Assembly: GCA_009617715.1 (NCBI GenBank)
Contig: VTFK01000325.1
Location: forward strand, 186,001-250,000
DNA length: 64,000 nt
Reading direction: 5' to 3'
Origin: Plectrocnemia conspersa
Taxonomy: Eukaryota; Arthropoda; Insecta; Trichoptera; Polycentropodidae
Below the pieces are notes generated by a model. It was not told the origin of the DNA, ran no database searches, and saw only the letters and a program-made list of their open reading frames with translations. The position numbers and the translations under genes are program-made. Below, piece by piece: positions 48,090 through 59,499 of the stretch. The stretch's first letter is position 1; each line of letters starts with the position of its first letter.

Positions 48090-48950
48090 GGTGGGGCTCA
48101 ACGTTTTGACGTGGAATTCACGCGGATTCCGAAATAAAACTGGAGAACTGGAACTGCTGATCAGTGAGTACAAAATTGATATTGTCGTAATCACCGAATC
48201 TTACCTCAAACCCACGTCAACGTTTTTTATACCGAACTTTGTCTGCCTCCGGAGGGACCGTCTCTCAAGGCCAGGCGGAGGGGTCGCGATATTTGTAAAA
48301 AAAATCAATTAAACACGCGCGCATTACAACAAACACGACTAATCTTGAAACTGTCGCGATACAAATTAAACACGATAATAAATTAATAATAATTGTCGCG
48401 GGGGTATAATTCTCCCGGTGACAGGTTGCTTCGAGGTGACCTTGATGATGTGTTTCGTCTTGGAGAATCCGTGATATTAACTGGAGACTTTAACGCGAGA
48501 CACATGCATTGGGATTGCCCCGGTGCGAATCGATCCGGTAGATTAATCTTTGATTATTTACACGATACGGACACTACTGTAAATTTTCCGAAATCCCCAA
48601 CGCATTATCCTACCAACCACACGACTCCGTCAATTCTGGACATAACGTTGGTCAAGGGTAATTCCCGGATTTCAAACATGCACTGCATCCAGGCTCTGTC
48701 CTCGGACCACCTTCCAGTATTCTTTACGTTGGACGGTGAGGTCGAGATGGTGTCTGAGGTCGTTTTCAATTATGCAAAGGCTGATTGGAAGCGATTCAGA
48801 AGCATAGTAGAGTCTCGGGTATTGATTAAACGACAGAATTATACCTCAAATGACACTAAAACTATTGACGATGATATTCATTACTTAACATCCGTGATCG
48901 AGCAGGCCAAAATATCATCAATTCCGTCGCGTAAAAAATATTTGGAATAA
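48076..48950 (+). pseudogene. Jockey ORF2, apurinic-type endonuclease domain
   Basis: ORF2 starts at ATG 48076 ('MCSSKVGLNVLTWNSRGFRN'). Endonuclease/exonuclease/phosphatase motifs in order: the Asn-box 'LTWNSRGFRNK', 'VVITESYLKP' with the catalytic Glu, 'RPGGGVAIFV', 'VILTGDFNARHMHWD' and 'SSDHLPVFF'. The active-site residues are all visible. The reading frame breaks near 48310 and resumes by 48393. This domain nicks the target DNA to prime reverse transcription. As it stands the gene is broken. Confidence 0.85.
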
Positions 48951-50576
48951 CATAGAACTCACCCCAGAAATAATTAAACGTATTAAAAAAAAAAATAATA
49001 TGAGAAAGCAATGGCACAAAAAAAATAAATCGCCTCAACTTAAAACTCTAATTAACAAACTAACTGATGAAATTCGCGTTCAAATTCAAAACATCAAAAA
49101 ACGCTTCGTGGTCGCGTAAACTAAAAAAGCTTTGAAACCGGGAGATAATTCCTTATGGAGAATGACGAAATCGCTTAAAAAATAAAAAAAACTCAAATAT
49201 ACCACCTTTAAAACCGGAAACAACGTAGCTAACACGACTCAGGAGAAGGTCGAGATTTTAGCTGAAACATTTTCTACATCTTATCAACTTACGCAAAATT
49301 ACATTGACCAAAAAACCCAAAATAAAGTAGACCGGACAATTAAAGATATTAGTAAAACTCCAATAGATAAAAAATCCATTAACCAAGTCGGCATATCAGA
49401 AATTCTTAGTATTGTTAAACGATTATCAAATAGAAAGGCTCCAGGTATAGATAAATTAGAGAATATATTGATTAAAAACCTTCCTTTTGTTTGCTTTAAG
49501 TACTTAAATAACATTTTTTAATTCATGCTTATCTTTTGATATTTCCCAATAATCTGGAAAACGGCAAAAATTCATCCGATAAAAAAACCTGGCAAAGCAG
49601 ATAACATACCAATTAACTACCGCCCGATAAGTTTACTTCCCTCATTTAGCAAATTATTTGAAAAAATTATATTATCTCGATTAAAGGAATCTCTTAATAG
49701 CAAACTCATTAATGAGCAATTTGGTTTCCGCGAAAATCACTCGACTACGCATCAACTTAATAGATTAACAGAGCACATATCTGCCGATTTTAATATGAAA
49801 AAAAAGTTCTGGTCTTTTATTATTAGATATGGAAAAGGCTTTTGATACAGTATGGCATGATGGATTAATGTATAAACTTTTAAAAATATGAAACTCCCTA
49901 TTACATTATTCACATGTTACGGTCTTACCTGAAGAATCGAAGCTATGTTGTTTCGCTAAATAATACATTTTCGACACCGCGTAAAATACCAGCTGGTGTT
50001 CCTCAAGGAAGTATACTTGGCCCGTTTCTCTTCATTCTATATACTAATGATATTCCAATGTTAAAAAAATACTAAACTCTCAATGTACGCTGACGACACT
50101 GCAATCCTTACTAGTTCTTATGGTCTTAAACCTATTGCAGTTAAACTTCAAAAAATCCCTTTGAAAACTTAAACAAATATTTTATGAAATGGAGAATTAA
50201 AATTAATCAAGACAAAACAGAAGCAATAATATTCACTAAACGTAGACAACCCTTGCCTGCACCCATTAAAAGTGAACAAGGGCATAACATTGAATGGAGA
50301 GCGAGCGTTAAATATCTGGGTATACACCTGGACTCCAGACTAAAATTCAATAAACATATAACTGAACTCCGGTCGAAAGGGCTCGGTGCCATTGCGGCTC
50401 TAAAATCAATATTTAATAGAAAAAGTGCGCTTACAATAAAAAATAAAATTCTAGTCTATAGACAATTAATCAGACCTGTTTTAACTTACGCTTGTTCAGT
50501 GTGGAGTAACGCGAGTAATAGTAATTTTAATAAACTTCAAGTAATTCAAAATAAAGCCATAAAAAATAATTTATAA
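48951..50576 (+). pseudogene. Jockey ORF2, reverse transcriptase region, multiply frameshifted
   Basis: Continues ORF2 through a basic linker (48960-49290), 'VGISEILSIVKRLSNRKAPG' (49388), 'INYRPISLLPSFSKLFEKI' (49611), 'INEQFGFRENHSTTHQLNRL' (49708), box A 'DMEKAFDTVWHDGLMYKL' (49828), box B 'IPAGVPQGSILGPFLFILY' (49986) and the YADD box (50085). The C-terminal part 50184-50576 is open: 'IKINQDKTEAIIF', 'VKYLGIHLDSRLKFNKHI' and 'PVLTYACSVWSNAS'. Frameshifts occur near 49110, 49180, 49810, 49890, 50070 and 50155. The antisense copy keeps box A to the YADD box in one open frame. Confidence 0.85.
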
Positions 50577-51157
50577 TACAACCGTTTTATACTAACCTTA
50601 AAAAAAAACTCCACACCAAACATTTAATTCCTACCATTAAAGAATACTGTTATTATCAAACCGAAAAATACTATAAAAAAAAAATCTCGCGAGACCACGC
50701 AAACCCACTAATTTCAAGAATCGGTGATTACGACAAAGCAAAAAACTTAAATTTAAATACAAACATAAAATGCCTAAGCACATATTGCTTTGATGCAGTT
50801 AAGCTCATCACAGTGTCATCAGTTTCAGGTCTACAGGGCTAGGTTTATTTACCTTTGTATGTGTTTTATTTTGTATATTATGTATTTTGTATAATTTGTT
50901 TTTCTCATCTGCTTCATTCTTTTCCAAAAAATTTTTTTTTTTTTTTTGGATTTTTTTTTAAATTTGTAAAAGGTTTTATGTATTTTTCCTTTAATTTAGT
51001 ATATTCTCGTATAATTTATTATTCTTTTTATGTTATTGTATAACTTAACAATTTGTAAACAATGTAAATGGTTATGAACCAGTATTGTGCATTTAATATA
51101 TCTGTATGCTATTTTACCTATGTCTATTTAAGAAATAAACTTTTATAAAAAAAAAAA
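50577..51157 (+). other. Jockey 3' UTR and poly(A) tail
   Basis: Noncoding end of the element with T-rich and A-rich stretches and a final A-run at about 51147-51159. It matches the start of the antisense copy from 8111 on. The open frame 50855-51043 on it, and its counterpart 8225-8410, are composition artefacts. Confidence 0.75.
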
Positions 51158-51173
51158 AACCTTTAAATTCTGA

Positions 51174-52077
51174 AATTTTGGTTATAACCTGATATAACCG
51201 GTGTGATGCATCCATAAATTCCCTTGCCATTTCAATTAGTGATCCAAAGACCTGGTGAAACCTACCGGATAGGATCGTATTCCTAAAGCACTTGTGTATC
51301 ACCACAATTCTCTATTCAATTTATATTCAATCAATTTGACCCGGATTAATTATACACATATACATATACACAATATTTCTAGCTAGGGTGTTGCATAACA
51401 ATTAGTGGTCTAATACAAAAGCGTAATGATTATTGCCATTGCAAAACGTCACGCTGAATGTATTATTAATTGAATCTAATTACAAAGTGAGGAAGACCGG
51501 TGATGTACAGGACTATTTAAATTTATTAATATAGACAAACCCTTGTCACTAAAAGCATCATATTGCCAAATTAATAAGCTATATATCATCATCTGTATTA
51601 TATATATACAACCAGGTTTGAATTTTGGCTGCTTTTAAGTTGTCTAATACGTTGGTACAGTTTGTTGTTGGAGAAAAAAATTTTGGTTCGACAAGATTTG
51701 TCATGAGTAATTAGAAAAAATGTCGGATCTTAACTCGATTATTTTAATGCAATTCTTACGTTCTGTTTTCAAAAAATATTTTCGATTTCCACTCTGTATT
51801 CTCCTTTATATTGTACTTAAAACTAAGCGCTAAAATCTTCAATACGACTTTGGGAATTTGAAGATGAGGCGTTCTTATTTGGTTCCCGATTTTATTTTGA
51901 ATAAAATTAATATTTCCTGATCTTTGGAAAGCACAATAATCACCTATATTCGTAAAAAGAGTAACAATATGTATATTAAAAACCATACACTAGTTGAAGT
52001 ATTGTCAGTTTCTACTAATTTATTTGAAATTATTTTTTATGTATACGTATTCAATCTCTTTGACAAGTTTTTTTAGT
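51174..52077. other. Intron, nothing recognised
   Basis: AT-rich to moderate sequence; the minus-strand frame 51756-51986 has no domain. Confidence 0.45.
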
Positions 52078-52584
52078 TCAACAACATAGGTGTCATCTCG
52101 TTCTATTTTTCACTAAAACAGTGACAAAATCTCTTGATGCACGATTTTTAAAAGGCCTTTGAGATGGTTTGTAGTGGGTTATTTGTACAAGTTAGTTTTT
52201 CAGATAATTTTACTTGGTTATACATTAACTATTTGCGCGATCGTAAACAGTTCCTAACCTATGGCGGACAATTGTCGTAAAAATATTTCACCCCTTCGGG
52301 AGTTCCTCAAGGGTTCAACCTATGCACTCTGCTTATCCGGTTATTTATTGTAGATAAATACGGCAGTAATAAATTTAAGTTTTCTTCTATGTTTCTCTTT
52401 CCTTGTTTTTTGCTCGACTCTTTTTAGTTTCTTGTAAGTTTCTTTTTTGTGACTCTTTATTTGTACATAGTGATTTTAATTTTTTATTGAGATAAGCTTT
52501 TATCAACCGTCTGCCACTTAGTGTCGGAATAAGCCAAATTTAGTCATTTTCCCAATCTCATACACCATCAGATTATTCTTATAC
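52078..52584 (+). mobile_element. CR1/Kiri-like RT relic abutting the ~850-bp repeat
   Basis: Matches the copy at 2855-4180: GTGACAAAATCTCTTGATGC (52121-52140), the CCTATGGCGGACAATTGTCG segment and TCAACCGTCTGCCACTTAGT (52503-52522). The box A region is decayed ('KAFE'). The relic stops abruptly at 52584, just before the copied repeat begins, and does not resume clearly after 53440. The ~850-bp repeat may therefore have inserted here, or a rearrangement joined them. Confidence 0.7.
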
Positions 52585-53440
52585 CTGCACTACACTCTCT
52601 GGAAGTTGGCCAAGGTTGGCGAAGGACGGATAATATAATGGGTTACTTCGGTCGAGTTCGATTCTGCCCGCTCTAAAATCTCTCGGAAGTTGTCCGAGGT
52701 AAAGTGGGGGTAATTCAGTCGACTTGGCCAGCTTCGAGAGCTTCCGAACATTGTCGGAAAATGGACCGAAGTCAGAGCTGCTCTTTCAAGCGCGAGCGGT
52801 GAGATACTTCCCCTTTCGCTCTCTCGCGTGTTAAGTGATGAGAGTGAGAGAGATAATGATATGGTTTTTCGCAAACTGAGATCAAACGAGTAGCTCGGTA
52901 TAATTTCAGTATGTGCGTAGGCGTACTATGGTCAACACGCATGTCGAGCGCTGCATCGTGGTCACGTAGTCAAGTTATAATACCACATGCTTATCGGGGA
53001 CTTCAACAGACTCTTACTGACATCATTGAATATTTTAGAGCATTAAAAGGGATTAATTATATTTTTGATAGTATATTCTTCTAACAGATATCGTTATTAT
53101 ATTTTTTTCATATAAAATTAAATATTAAGAAAATAATTAGTAGTGCTTTATTTTGTTAAAAAAATCGTTTCAATTATCCTTATGTATTTTCCTAGATCGG
53201 TTTATATAAATGTCACACCATAACGAATTCATATTTAAAATCGATGGCGACAAATTCTAGGATAGTCACAGATGTGGTGTTCGTATTCTGAAGTATCATT
53301 TTTATGCCTTATGGCATTTTGCAAAAGCCGACAAAGATTTTGCGTAAATTGAATATTTACGACCGAAAAGTTTTCACTGATATTGTATTGGTGAGTGCCC
53401 ACACAAACTTTTATAATTATCAGTAACGTAATTTTAATAA
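52585..53440. repeat. Unclassified ~850-bp interspersed repeat, copy 2
   Basis: Counterpart of 12621-13470 in the same orientation, with the same start CTGCACTACACTCTCTGGAA and the end TCAGTAACGTAATTTTAATA. Small differences include a ~20-bp deletion near 52699, an inserted TTCTTCTAACAGATA-like segment near 53087 and an inserted AATATTAAG-like piece near 53130. Its beginning lies exactly at the edge of a retrotransposon relic, which defines the left boundary of the repeat. Confidence 0.75.
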
Positions 53441-53640
53441 TGTGACAATTTAAAAAGTGCGATTATTTGGCACATTTTTCGATCGCGCGCAAATATGACA
53501 TGACAGCAGCCGCCGTGTGAACGTCATTCACGCCCGCCGTCAGGACGGCATATGAAATTTGCGACCAGTGTGGTCGCTTAATCGAAGTCGTAGGTCTCGG
53601 CCGACTTCAGTTGTAACTTTGGTTCGGACAACTTTCAGTG
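53441..53640. repeat. GC-rich segment with three adjacent hairpins
   Basis: Inverted repeats: GCCGTC/GACGGC (53536-53541 and 53544-53549), GCGACCA/TGGTCGC (53561-53567 and 53571-53577) and GAAGTCG/CGACTTC (53584-53590 and 53602-53608). All three are perfect. The segment follows repeat copy 2 but is absent after copy 1. Origin unknown. Confidence 0.5.
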
Positions 53641-54530
53641 ATAATGATCTAATTAGAAAAAAATCGACTTAAGTTATTGAAACCCTTCTAGGTTTTTTCT
53701 GTACGTAAATGATTTTAAAACGTTCTTTCTGTTCGTAAATGACTTTTTTTTCTTTTGAAAAAATTAGTTGAACTGGTATACTTGAAGTGTATCATAATAC
53801 TAATAGTTATTCTTAAGTCGTGATTATGGCAGAAGTATTGCAATATAAATATTTATACAAAAAAAAATAGACTGAGAAAGGGAAAGAGAATTCCATTGAA
53901 TCTTGTAAACTTTTCTCGCGGCGAACAAAGATTCGATACAAAAGTTTTTCGTTTCGTAATAATACCAATAATAATAATACTCACAATACCCTCCGTATTC
54001 AGTAATGTCGAACAAAATATCCACAAAAGCTTATGTAAAATTCGTGAACGTGAGTTGCAATCAAAATGGCGGCTCACGGCAAACTTTTATTCTCAGTTAT
54101 TTCAGTATGTATATTTATATACATGGGTATGTGCGGACCGCGAGCTTTTCACGATAGGCCTTTTGTGCATTAGGGCACGAGGTTTGTAAGGGCGCAAGGG
54201 TAAGGGCGACCCACTTATGCTTTCCCTCAAAGATTTGCATTTCCACGACCGTTCATCATAACGACGAAACGCTATATATTATATTGTACGTTTAATAAAA
54301 GTTCACTTGGTGTTTTGCATCTACGTCCACAAAGGATTTTTTTATATATAAAAAAGTAAAAAATCGCCTTTTTTGCAGCATTTTGGCAACACATAAATTG
54401 CAGAAAATAATTACATTATGCTTTCAATATAAATAATTATAAATTATCGTTGATTTTATTTGTAATAAATTACCATTGTATTAAAAAATCACTGAAACCC
54501 TTAAAACGATTTTTAAAATATGATTAAAGA
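53641..54530. other. Intron, nothing recognised
   Basis: AT-rich with a GC-moderate patch at 54050-54260; open frames at 53824-54189 overlap on both strands and match nothing. Confidence 0.4.
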
Positions 54531-54604
54531 CGGAATCGCGTAATCCGTAACGTCTCAGACTAATAACTCTGAAGTTGCGGGTTCGAGCCCCGGCACTGCC
54601 ACTC
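54531..54604 (+). tRNA. tRNA-like pseudogene or SINE head (Ile-like)
   Basis: GACTAATAACTCTGAAG resembles the anticodon arm of tRNA-Ile (anticodon AAT), although the loop has one base too many. GCGGGTTCGAGCCCCGG is a good T arm and B box with one mismatched pair. The 3' end CACTGCCA pairs poorly with GACGGAA at the 5' end, and the D arm is irregular. It is probably a dead tRNA copy or the head of a tRNA-derived SINE. No SINE tail was recognised. Confidence 0.4.
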
Positions 54605-54719
54605 AAATTTTAATTTTAAAAAAATGCGCTATTATTAATAAACTGTCTCCAGCTGCAGTAACATATTTTTGTTATAAATTATATTGCACATAATAATTTT
54701 TATATATTATTATTGATAT

Positions 54720-54870
54720 CACATATTTTCTGACTTTCAGTCTGGCGGTTAATACTTCCTTGTGAGTATTGATTATATCTGAGTGATTTACTCAGTACAG
54801 ATTTACCCCGTTGTATCGCATTGGGCTAACGCTTCTTATGTTACAACGGAAGATTTAATTATATGTCATT
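54720..54870 (+). mobile_element. Detached 3' end of a non-LTR retrotransposon with hairpin
   Basis: CCGTTGTA (54808-54815) pairs with TACAACGG (54842-54849) around a loop with GCATTGGGCTAACGC, like the locus at 5085-5124. An extra small hairpin CTGAGT/ACTCAG lies at 54779-54795. The coding part of the element is absent. Confidence 0.6.
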
Positions 54871-55419
54871 TTTGGGTCACCTTGTATGTTTGTTTTATTT
54901 AATCAATGTCTTGCGTTCCTTTTTTTAACGTATTTCATAATTTGACGAAGAAAACTTTGTATTATACAATTAAAAAGTTGAAAAACTTTTTAATCATCAT
55001 TAAAAATATACGAGTCCTCAAGAAATATGGCCAAGAAAATTTTAAAAGGGCACAATATATAAAATTATAATTTTCAATTAACAAGGATCGAAATACTCTT
55101 GAAAATGTATGTAAGTTTTAAAATATGAATACTAGACACTAATTTTGAAATTTATATTTTATAAGGAAATACTACTAAGCTTTTCCTTTGGTGAAAAAAA
55201 AACAAAAAAGAGGCAAAGATCCTTACATTATTATAACGACCTCATTATAAGATGGCTATTATGATAAAAATGTGCATAAAGTAAGAGCTTATCTCTTTAA
55301 TTGTAACGATAAAGGTAATATATGCGGACGGGCAATATAAAATCGAAAAGTTTATATAAAAACTATGGTATGCAGGATTTTTTTTAAATATATACTTTCA
55401 GAGATCGATTGTTTTCACA
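54871..55419. other. AT-rich intron, nothing recognised
   Basis: No supported features. Confidence 0.45.
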
Positions 55420-56920
55420 ATTAATTGGACTTTCTCGTTGAAATCACAGACGGAAAATTTCCATTGCACCCCAGGGCTTCTGGCTACCTTTTGTGCCGAC
55501 TAATGAGAAACTTTAATTTTTTCAAACAAAGGGAGGATTAAACAGACAAAACGGCGAAAGGGTGGATAAACTCTCAAATTTAGCCAAAACCCTTTTTTGC
55601 ATTACTTGCGTAATCGCAATCGATATGGTTCTGGGTTTAAGTAGATAGAATAAAACCTTTCTATATGAAGAGTTTTAGATTAAGCTGAGCATCAGATAGT
55701 TGCAAATAAAGTTTATTTTATGGTTAGGAACAGTGAATGATCTCAAGATCTTTTTCTCTTGATATTTTTAAACTTTTTTTGATTCTCGAGGGTATATAAA
55801 AAAATATTTTAATAAATCAACGATTAAGGAATAGTTCAAAAATAGGCACATATTCCTAGACCACTAAATTTGACGACGAAACTCATATGTTACTTAGGCT
55901 ATAGTCGGGCTTTATCTGCTGAGAGGGCATCGTTACTTTTTATCAAGGAAAAGAGGCCACAATTACGTGACTCTTACGACACTAAGGCACACAAGGAAGA
56001 TCTTCATAATTTGTAACGGCAATAAACTCTAGTCTAGTCTTGGTACGTGCAAACGGGACATACAAGAGGTCTCTTAGCGAACAGTGTAAAAATAATCACA
56101 TGACCATGAACACATATGTGTATTGAATAAACGCCATGCCACCCCACGGGAGCACTAAGCGTGATTTGTGTTTATTGCAGGTTGTGTATAATACATATAT
56201 TCTATATTGTATGTATTCTATTTATTGCCTACTAAAAATTTTAAATATTGCAGCCTCAATAATAAGGCAGCTATTAAACTTATTGAAGGTTCAGTTTTGA
56301 GTTTAACATTTAAAAAAATACTATATATTTTTTTGGTTGTCATATGCATAGTTAAATACCGTAGTTAGTTTGTTGCTACGTTATTTTTATCAACTGCAAT
56401 TTCCATGCATTACTTGGTTAAGGTAAAATTTTCTTTAAATCACAATCACATATAATAAGACAAACTGTCTTTAACAAAGTTGTTGAAACAATCGTTTTCA
56501 ACAATAAATAATATATAAACGATATTTTTGAGATGCTTCATCAGCTCTTCAAACAGCAGTCTTGGCTTTTAACGTTACATTAACATTGCTAATGCAATAA
56601 TACTACCTAAATGTTCAGATGCCAGATGCAATTTTGCAAGATTCTGTAGCTCTTTATGTATAATTTATGTTAATTACATAAAAAGGCTTTTCGTTATGCT
56701 TTCATAGGTGCGGTTTCCTGGATATTTATTTTATGAAGCACTCAACTTTCAGCTAGAATTCTGACAACTAGCTTACATAGGCTTCATTTGCGCCGTTAGC
56801 AAGCAATCATATAAAAAGGCTTTTAATGAACACCTAGATTCAATTCAATTAATAAATTTGACTTCAATAAAACATATATTTTATTATAATAATAAATTAT
56901 ACAAACCCGTTATTATAAAC
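55420..56920. other. Intron with a GC-moderate patch
   Basis: The part 55430-55640 is more balanced; 55900-56170 is also GC-moderate. No coding, RNA or element feature was found. Confidence 0.4.
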
Positions 56921-56924
56921 ATTA

Positions 56925-58071
56925 CAGGTACGGCTATAATAATGGGACACCCCAATTAGTGTGATATATCCTAAAAAAATAAGAAAAATATAAATAAAAA
57001 ACTGTGTTTATTTTAAGCTCATTTTTTAAATTTAGTAAGCCTACCCTTAGCTTTAATTACAGTTGCAACCCTTTTGGCATACTATCAATTAATGATTTGA
57101 AGGTGGACAGAGACAATTTTTTCCATTCCATCTGCAATTTCTCTCGCAACTCAATCTTGGATTTGCATAGACTTTAAGTACTACGCATTATCTAGGTATT
57201 ATTCTTTGACACTTTGACGCATATGTACTATACCAGGGGTTGCAAGAACATTAAAAAAGTATGATTATTTTTTTTAATTACTGCTTAAGAAATTTTTAAT
57301 ATTTATTTTATATTAATAAATTTTAGTTTAAAATTATTTCAAAGTTGTATTCATCGGACCTAGTGACTTTTGCTGAATCTTCAAATGTACAATCTCGGTG
57401 TTTTCTGGCCCACTTTAACCTTCGAGTTTTATTTATTTCTGGAAGCCAAAGTTTATGTCGGGCTTTACAACCTCTGAGTCCCACATCGTTAAGCTTCTTC
57501 TCCCGTCCGCGATAAAAATGGATGGCCCTCCGCTTGCAGAGCCTTCAGAATCCAGCTTTAAAGACATTTTTTGACGATTTTAAAGGAACTAGAGAACGTT
57601 CGATCTTCCTGGGCAGATGTCTTTGATTTGTAAGAATCACATTTGTTTTTGAATCGTTTTAATGCATTTTGAATAGCGTGTTGTGAACAATAAATGTGTT
57701 TAGGCAATAATATGCAATATGCAAATGCAATAAAATTATATTCGCCCTTTTAGTTTCACTTAATTCGTGTTTTTTAGCATTTCTTAAATGTTCATATAAT
57801 ATTCAACATAAAGTATTAAAAATAAAACATATAACAACAAATAAAGGCAGAAGTCACGCAACTGAGCATAATGGTCACTTAAGCGAGACTGAACAATTAG
57901 ATCTGCAAGCCCTTTTTAAAACTCAAGTGCTCAATTAAAAACGACAAATTTCTTTGTATAGTTCTCAGAATTACGATTATAACTACCTGACAAAATATTT
58001 CGTTCTGAATATGCACTTGTAAAGAGTTACACACCATTTTAAGGGGTGCCCCATTATTATGGTTCAGGCTG
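56925..58071 (-). mobile_element. Tc1-like DNA transposon with terminal inverted repeats
   Basis: 1,147-bp element flanked by TA (56923-56924 and 58072-58073), the Tc1/mariner target duplication. The 29-bp ends (56925-56953 and 58043-58071) are inverted repeats matching at about 21 of 29 positions. They start CAG and share ATAATAATGGG and CACCCC. A decayed transposase lies inside on the minus strand. Size and structure fit a once-complete Tc1-like element, now inactive. Its length is slightly short of the usual 1.3-1.6 kb. Confidence 0.85.
57030..57680 (-). pseudogene. Tc1-like transposase relic
   Basis: Minus-strand blocks in order: 'SYKSKTSAQEDRTF' (HTH linker, ~57620), 'LNDVGLRGCKARHKLWLPEI' (~57490), 'RRLKWARKHRDCTFEDS' (~57425) and 'KVTRSDEYNFE' (~57365), which holds the first catalytic Asp. 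After an AT-rich gap come 'KIELREKLQMEW' (~57130) and the C-terminus 'LIDSMPKRVATVIKAKG' ending 'RLTKF' (~57045). The order and the 'SMPKR---VIKAKGG-TKY'-type end are characteristic of Tc1 transposases. The second Asp and the final catalytic residue region are lost or unrecognisable. Confidence 0.8.
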
Positions 58072-58073
58072 TA

Positions 58074-59499
58074 GATGTTACTGGTGTATAATTATAGTAA
58101 TTTTTGCAATTGTGTAATTTTACTATAATATGATAAAAAATAAAAATAAATAACTCACTTAAAAGTATTTTTTTATATATGATGGTATATATGGCACATA
58201 TAATTTTAATCTCAGGTTCCCAGATCATTTACAGTACCTTTTATTTAGTTTGTATTTTATTAAGTTGTTATTGTAACAGACAGTGTCAAAGTCATAGTAA
58301 GCGTAGGGAACCCCATCATGCCAGATCACCAATTGAGCATCACTCATGATATTCACCTCACCATTTCTAAAATCAAAAAGGATTTCAGATCAACTCTCAA
58401 AATCATGCTTTAAAGAAAATTTCAGAGACAATTTACTAATATGTTTTTGTAAAAAAAAACTTTTTTCGATTGAATATGCAACGCGAATAACGTAAGTCTG
58501 ATTTTTTTAGTAAGTTGAGGTTTTGATTGAATAACGTTATATGAGTGAATCTGCGATTTTTTTTATATTTTACGAACTTCTGTAATATATAAAAAAAAAC
58601 TAGAGTTTGCAAACTATTTACCGGCATATGAAAAATTATTTAATATAAAAAAATGTAACGTTTTTAATTTTTAATGCGTATTTTTCTAAAAAAAATAATA
58701 GTTTTTAAATATTTTTTTGTCAATTTTTTTAAATTAATTTTTTTCAATAGACCACTTTTATATTTAATTTTAAAATTATGTATTAGTAGATAAGTTTTTG
58801 ACAACCCTTAAAAATTATCCATATGTACTTACTGTCATATAGTAAAAATGTTGATTGTTGATAAAATCCAATGTCATGTTATATAGATACTAGTTAAGAA
58901 TGTAAAAACTTTCTGATGAATAAATTGTGAGATATATTATTATAAAAATCCAATAAGTAAATCTGTAAATTAATTTTTCATGTCCTGTAAAATTTACTAT
59001 TTACGTATTTACGACTTTCGCGTCGCATAATCAATTGACAGTGAAACTATTTTTTTTTTATTTTTTAATCATTGTATTTATAATAATATAAATAGAGTAG
59101 AAAAATTATAGCAATATTTAAATATTATTGAAAATGATTCTCTTTTATAAAATTACGTTAGAAGCGTGCACAAGTTACATTGTGTTCAAATAGAATTATA
59201 ACCATAGGCTCAAAAATAAATGTATCATAATCTCATATGATTGGTCATAAAAATGTTATTAAAAATATTTTTAAATACTTGTAAGATTTATCTAAAATTA
59301 AAGATACAAATATACTAATAATACAGCATAAAACTTAATTGAGTTATTTTATTATATAGGCAAAAAATATATTTATTAAAACTTTTGAAAGATAATTGCT
59401 AATGATCTGTCTAAGTTAGTTATAATAAAATATTTCATTTTTAGTAGACTCTTGTTGTGAACCGAAAAATATATTTCATTTTAAATAGACCTTTAATAG
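58074..59499. other. AT-rich intron, nothing recognised
   Basis: More than 1.4 kb of A+T-rich sequence. Near 58280-58330 there is a faint antisense RT-like 'GVPYAYYDFDTVCY' reading, too weak to call. Confidence 0.45.

Larger units (their letters stand above)
47300..51173 (+). mobile_element. Jockey-type non-LTR retrotransposon, 5'-truncated, TSD-flanked
   Basis: Element body 47316-51157 (about 3.8 kb), flanked by AACCTTTAAATTCTGA at 47300-47315 and 51158-51173. The first two A of the second copy merge with the poly(A), so the duplication is 14-16 bp. It contains the last part of ORF1 (zinc knuckles), ORF2 (endonuclease, RT) and the 3' UTR with poly(A). It begins inside ORF1, so about a quarter of a full Jockey element is missing. 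It is nearly identical to the antisense copy at 8111-10044, and the clean duplication points to a fairly recent insertion. It lies sense to the host gene. Several frameshifts in ORF2 make it inactive. Confidence 0.92.

Noticed and set aside
49299..49514. Minus-strand open frame of 71 codons, repeated at 9740-9955 on the plus strand
   Set aside because: It is the antisense shadow of the Jockey ORF2 linker in both copies.
50855..51043. Hydrophobic 62-codon open frame, also at 8225-8410
   Set aside because: Lies in the Jockey 3' UTR and owes its hydrophobic look to A+T bias.
58280..58330. Faint antisense RT-like reading
   Set aside because: Only a handful of residues look familiar; cannot be separated from chance.
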